A program made the position numbers and the translations under genes. DNA of 10,798 nucleotides from Bremia lactucae (Eukaryota > Oomycota > Peronosporomycetes > Peronosporales > Peronosporaceae): positions 544,293 through 555,090 of the forward strand of contig NW_027152016.1 in NCBI RefSeq assembly GCF_004359215.1, in the 5' to 3' direction. Below are positions 8,061 through 10,798 of this stretch, piece after piece. Each line of letters starts with the position of its first letter. Positions within the stretch are counted from its first letter, which is position 1. The notes under the pieces were generated by a model. It searched no databases, was not told where the DNA came from, and worked only from the letters and a program-made list of their open reading frames with translations.

Positions 8061-8267
8061 TGATGGATGCGGGTGGGAATCAACGCTTCCTTGTTGGAAG
8101 GTTGCTTGGTCACCGCTCCGTGAGGCAAGGGTATCAAATCCTCGTCAAATGGAAAAGGTTACCCGAAGAGTTTTGACTCTTGAGAACCGATCGATACATT
8201 ACGTATTGATGTGCCCGGCTTGGTGGCTGCCTTTGAAAAGGAGCACCAGATGAGGCCACTTCGCTAG
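8048..8267 (+). pseudogene. chromodomain from the C-terminus of a Ty3/gypsy chromovirus pol
   Basis: Plus-strand fragment of the chromodomain that chromovirus integrases carry at their C-terminus to steer insertion to chromatin. From 8048: APPALMDAGGNQRFLVGRLL, GHRSVRQGYQILVKWKRLPEEF, then a one-base excess in the T-run near 8171 shifts the frame. The next block reads DS-stop-EPIDTLRIDVPGL and VAAFEKEHQMRPLR, ending at TAG 8265-8267. The stop replaces the conserved Trp of the DSWEP motif (TGG to TGA). These blocks correspond to FLVERLL, YLVKW, DSWEP and DVPGL in oomycete elements as I recall them. No integrase core precedes it; the sequence upstream is oppositely oriented gag-like DNA. It is therefore a transplanted or inserted 220-bp piece. 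Confidence 0.85.
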
Positions 8268-8299
8268 TCTCAAATGGACTAGCAGAAGCGTCGTGAGAA

Positions 8300-9186
8300 G
8301 AAACAGGGGGGTACAATACCGCCTATAATCTCTTTCACGCGCAAGCGGGCGAAATTAATTCGCTGCGACCACTGTTTCATCGCATCGGAATGCGAATGAA
8401 TGCAGCGCAGGAATTCCGCCTCGTATTGGTTTGGCAATTTATTTGAACGCAACACGACCGGGGTCGGAAAAATACGCCGAAGCGATTTTCCCTGAGCCCT
8501 CCATATTTTGAAGACGCCATAATAATTATGTGCGTCAACAAGAGCAGCTCTAGGATCGACGCTCTTGGCCCGTTTAAACGAGACCATTTATATGGGGGGG
8601 CATTTTTGAAATGCCACCCGTCACATAGCCACGTTCTAAACGACTGGCTTGTGACACCGACTGAGACGTTCACGTGCCGTCGGCGGAGCTTTAGACTCCG
8701 AATCCTCTGTGTCAGAACCATTATGGATTATGGTCTGAGCATAAGGCGTTGTGGTTATACCCAACGGAGAAGTGGCTGCGCCTTTATGGGCAGCGCTCTC
8801 ATTACCTGTCGTTGCGCTTTCCAGCGCAGACGACGAGACAGCATTCGTTAATGCTGCTGACTCCATGTTGTGATCCATGAGAGAAGTTTGGATGGGCAAT
8901 GATGCGCCATCATCCTTCCTCGTGAGCTCGTTGTCCGCATCACTACTATGTGGTGACGGCAACGTGTTGACTCATTGAAGTCGACAATGAGCGACGGATC
9001 AACATCCTCACTGTTAAAGTTGAATGGATCCTTTAGCCCTGTTAACGCGACAGCAGCACTGGCTGTCGGCTTTTCAACTAAGGCATTAGACGCGGCCGGC
9101 GATTTAGCGCGGCGCGTGCGCTTAGTGTGAGGTTGAGTGGGCATCTTTGCAGACGACCCACCAACGTGGCTCCTTTCAGGTGGCAT
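8300..9186 (-). pseudogene. gag-like protein gene directly downstream of a minus-strand LTR, frameshifted
   Basis: Minus-strand reading begins at ATG 9186, a few tens of bases past the LTR, the position of gag in an LTR element. The N-terminus (MPPERSHVGG, then a basic HTKRTRRAKSP stretch that could bind nucleic acid or act as a nuclear signal) runs in one frame through DPSLIVDFNES to about 8970. A frameshift leads to a Ser/Ala/Thr-rich, probably disordered frame (SDADNELTRKDDGASL to SDTEDSESKAPPTARER) until about 8650. Further shifts give GWHFKNAPP, then FKRAKSVDPRAALVDAHNYY, FKIWRAQGKSLRRIFPTPVV and QRINFARLRVKEIIGG near 8320. No zinc knuckle is seen. Below about 8310 the frame runs antisense through the chromodomain tail. 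Function as Gag is inferred from position; the family is not recognised. At least three frameshifts. Confidence 0.55.
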
Positions 9187-9383
9187 CTCTGGCGCCGAGT
9201 CTTCTCTTTAAAACACTTGCTTTAAAAGAGGGTTAAATTCAAAACGTGTTTAATATTATCAAGTTCTTCTATTTCTATCTTTTAACACTAACTCAATTTT
9301 TAACTAATACAAAACATGTAATCGAACTCCTATATGTCTCTCTCTCTTTGCGCGCGCTCAGCGCTGACTGGACCGCGGAGTAA

Positions 9384-9407
9384 GCAGATATAATGGCCTA
9401 TATCTGC
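9384..9407. repeat. 9-bp perfect hairpin inside the LTR
   Basis: GCAGATATA at 9384-9392 pairs with TATATCTGC at 9399-9407 around the loop ATGGCC. The matching part of the 10605 LTR (TAGGTATAGACCACTATATT region) retains only a weak version. It may be a structural or regulatory element of the LTR transcript. Confidence 0.55.
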
Positions 9408-9422
9408 CAATAGACAAGATCT

Positions 9423-9448
9423 GAATATTACTACGTAAAGTAATATTC
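9423..9448. repeat. 9-bp perfect hairpin inside the LTR, conserved in the second LTR
   Basis: GAATATTAC at 9423-9431 pairs with GTAATATTC at 9440-9448 around an 8-nt loop. The second LTR has the equivalent ATTAC...GTAAT stem near 10690-10710 with a substituted outer part, so the structure is kept although the sequence has diverged. Confidence 0.6.
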
Positions 9449-9530
9449 TCCAAATATTACCTACCTTTTAGATAATATATTAATGAACAACCTTAAGTGT
9501 TGGTTATATGTAACGATACACCCGGTAACA

Positions 9531-9992
9531 CCTCGTGAATGACCTTAAATAAATCACTTTTAGTGTCCACTCCATTACAAAATTGGTATGTCTGACGTTA
9601 TCGCAACGCGTGCTGGTGGATCCGTTGAATGGCCATCCAGATGTGTTTGATAAAGTTTTGGCGATTACTCGTGGTGGCGTCTCAAAGGCCTCGCAGGAAC
9701 TTTGCAGGGCTTAAATGTACGCTACAAGGCGGCTTCATGACGCACGTGAAATTCATACTGTGTTGCGAAGGAAGCGATGTCGCTTTGTCTCAAATTACCA
9801 TTTTTCAAGGCGAATTGGCTAGTGACGCAGACGAGACTTTGCTGGCCCGAAACGCGCATTGCATGGGCAATATATGGATTTCTTCCGCTTGAATTCCATG
9901 TTCGCATACGGTTTTTTTCGCTATGCTACACGGATGACATTAATCATGACGTTTGTATATATGTATTGCAAGGTGTACATTGCGCTCTCGGG
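9531..9992. other. spacer between head-to-head LTRs, left half; possible ancient coding frame
   Basis: One plus-strand frame reads VDPLNGHPDVFDKVLAITR and GGVSKASQELCRA, then a TAA at about 9714, MYATRRLHDAREIHTVLRRK, further stops, and continues toward the tandem repeat. The composition looks protein-like, but I cannot name a family, and the frame is interrupted by at least three stops. Open frames 9629-9892 and 9777-10016 are alternative frames of the same DNA and I do not call them genes. Confidence 0.25.
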
Positions 9993-10190
9993 AGCCAAGC
10001 TGCAAATTTTGTATAGCATTAATTCCATAGAGATTAATAAAGAGAATCCGAAGCCGATAGCCAAGCTGCAAATTTTGTATAGCATTAATTCCATAGAGAT
10101 TAATAAAGAGAATCCGAAGCCGATAGCCAAGCTGCAAATTTTGTATAGCATTAATTCCATAGAGATTAATAAAGAGAATCCGAAGCCGAT
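9993..10190 (+). repeat. three perfect 66-bp tandem repeats
   Basis: The unit starting AGCCAAGCTGCAAATTTTGT and ending CCGAAGCCGAT occurs at 9993-10058, 10059-10124 and 10125-10190. I find no difference between the three copies by eye. Because 66 is divisible by three, the array stays open in more than one frame. The plus-strand frame 9859-10203 encodes three copies of a 22-residue unit beginning AKLQILYSINSIEINKENPK. The minus strand is also open in two frames through it. Exact identity implies recent duplication or homogenisation, unlike the old decay around it. Whether any frame is translated is unknown; the simplest call is a short minisatellite. Confidence 0.95.
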
Positions 10191-10604
10191 GCTCGCGTGT
10201 TAAAGACATGAATTCGGTCTTAATACGCAGTATGGTATCCAATCTGGGCTCTTCTTGTCGTTGCAATTAATTTGTGTCTACTTTGCCGAAATGGGTCTCC
10301 GTCGTATTTTTTTTTAATTTCTCGAAATAGTGTTTCCTCTCGGTCCGGCGTTTTATTTTCTCGTAACTCGGCACGACCATGCGTTTGTTTGATATCACTC
10401 TTGCATGGCGAAGCGCAGTACAAATCCACGGAAAGAGGGTTTGAATTCACACGAAGACGTTTATGTTGCCTACGCGCCCAGCACTGACAAAAACCATGGA
10501 ATTTACTGATTTGTGTCTCGTATAGTCGAGTACGACAGTACGACGCGCATTCTGTTATTTGACGTCGACCGAAATGTCACAAATGGCAAATTCGACAAAC
10601 CTGA
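10191..10604. other. spacer between head-to-head LTRs, right half
   Basis: I recognise no gene. A 76-codon minus-strand frame (10450-10220) contains a charged stretch, RAELRENKTPDREETLFREI, that looks mildly protein-like but matches nothing I know. An overlapping plus-strand frame 10272-10487 is probably its shadow or chance. A run of nine or more T is present near 10307-10315. Confidence 0.3.
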
Positions 10605-10798
10605 TGTAACGGGGTGTATCGTTACATGAAGTTAACACTTAAAGGTTGTTAATTGATATATTATCTAAAAGTGGATAATATTTGGAGGATATTACTTTAT
10701 GTAGTAATGTTCATAATTCTTATCCATAAATAGGTATAGACCACTATATTTATTTATTCCGCAGACTAATCAGCTGTAGATGTAAACGAAAGAGAGAT
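10605..10798 (+). repeat. LTR related to the 9200-9530 LTR, plus orientation, cut by the window edge
   Basis: Begins TGTAACGGGGTGTATCGTTACA, in which TGTAACG (10605-10611) and CGTTACA (10620-10626) form a perfect 7-bp hairpin around an 8-nt loop. It then follows the minus-orientation LTR through AACACTTAAAGGTTGTTAAT, ATATTATCTAAAAG, a TTATTCCGCAGACT block and a final AAAGAGAGAT, where the window ends. By eye the first 110 bp agree at roughly five positions in six; the rest is more diverged. The element body, if present, would lie to the right of the window. The pair is therefore in divergent orientation and cannot be the two LTRs of one intact element. Confidence 0.75.

Larger units (their letters stand above)
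9200..9530 (-). repeat. LTR of a Ty3/gypsy-type element, minus orientation (probable 5' LTR)
   Basis: The minus strand from 9530 begins TGTTACCGGGTGTATCG, which is closely related to the start of the plus-strand block at 10605. Similarity continues for about 190 bp, through TAATATATTATCTAAAAG, AATATTACTTTACGTAGTAA and TTACTCCGCGGTCC to a GAGAGAGAGA tract near 9340. The 5' TG and terminal palindromic start are typical of LTRs. The 3' border is not fixed by a CA end or a clear primer-binding site and is set only by the gag-like ATG at 9186. Two internal perfect hairpins lie within it (9384-9407 and 9423-9448). Confidence 0.7.

Noticed and set aside
8528..8851. 107-codon plus-strand open frame, Arg/Cys-rich
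   Set aside because: Antisense shadow of the minus-strand gag-like gene.
9993..10190. CRISPR array
   Set aside because: The units are contiguous and identical with no variable spacers, and the context is eukaryotic retroelements.

Overview
The window looks like a transposon graveyard from an oomycete genome, most likely Phytophthora or a downy mildew. I base this on protein-level resemblance, recalled from memory and not searched, of several decayed stretches to the Ty3/gypsy and Ty1/copia polyproteins common in those genomes. I see no intact host gene, rRNA, convincing tRNA, CRISPR array or bacterial-type operon. Almost every recognisable coding stretch is broken by stops and frameshifts, so most open frames of 60-120 codons are shadows or chance.

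Left part (1-4240). The left edge carries, on the plus strand, the end of a Ty3/gypsy reverse transcriptase (RT) and its RNase H (1 to about 525). From about 4235 leftwards to about 880, the minus strand reads like one decayed Ty3/gypsy element in the natural order gag (4235-3300), aspartic protease (3290-3120), linker, then RT (1402-880). The RT stops just after its catalytic FIDD block. The plus-strand piece at the left edge resumes just downstream in the same protein, as if the tail of pol had been inverted. A minus-strand Ty1/copia RT fragment (2265-1763) lies between protease and RT and is probably a nested insertion. Two coding-like but unrecognised minus-strand stretches (2891-2649 and 2504-2265) sit beside it.

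Middle (4236-6950). AT-rich sequence in which I recognise no gene. It holds two perfect hairpins, a 22-bp imperfect tandem duplication, and a weak tRNA-like (A box/B box) segment that could be a SINE relic.

Right part (6950-10798). A plus-strand Ty1/copia gag with a clear CCHC zinc knuckle (6950-7745) abuts a mosaic. Minus-strand gag-like sequence (9186-8300 and 8060-7790) surrounds a plus-strand chromodomain, the C-terminus of a chromovirus-type gypsy pol (8048-8267). The gag-like frame starts directly downstream of a minus-strand LTR (about 9200-9530). A related LTR runs off the right edge on the plus strand (10605-10798), so the two LTRs are head to head. The roughly 1.07-kb spacer between them contains three identical 66-bp tandem repeats (9993-10190).

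The pieces do not form a functional pathway. They record successive insertions, at least one probable inversion and mutational decay. Domain calls rest on motifs and on remembered family sequences; exact borders are approximate.
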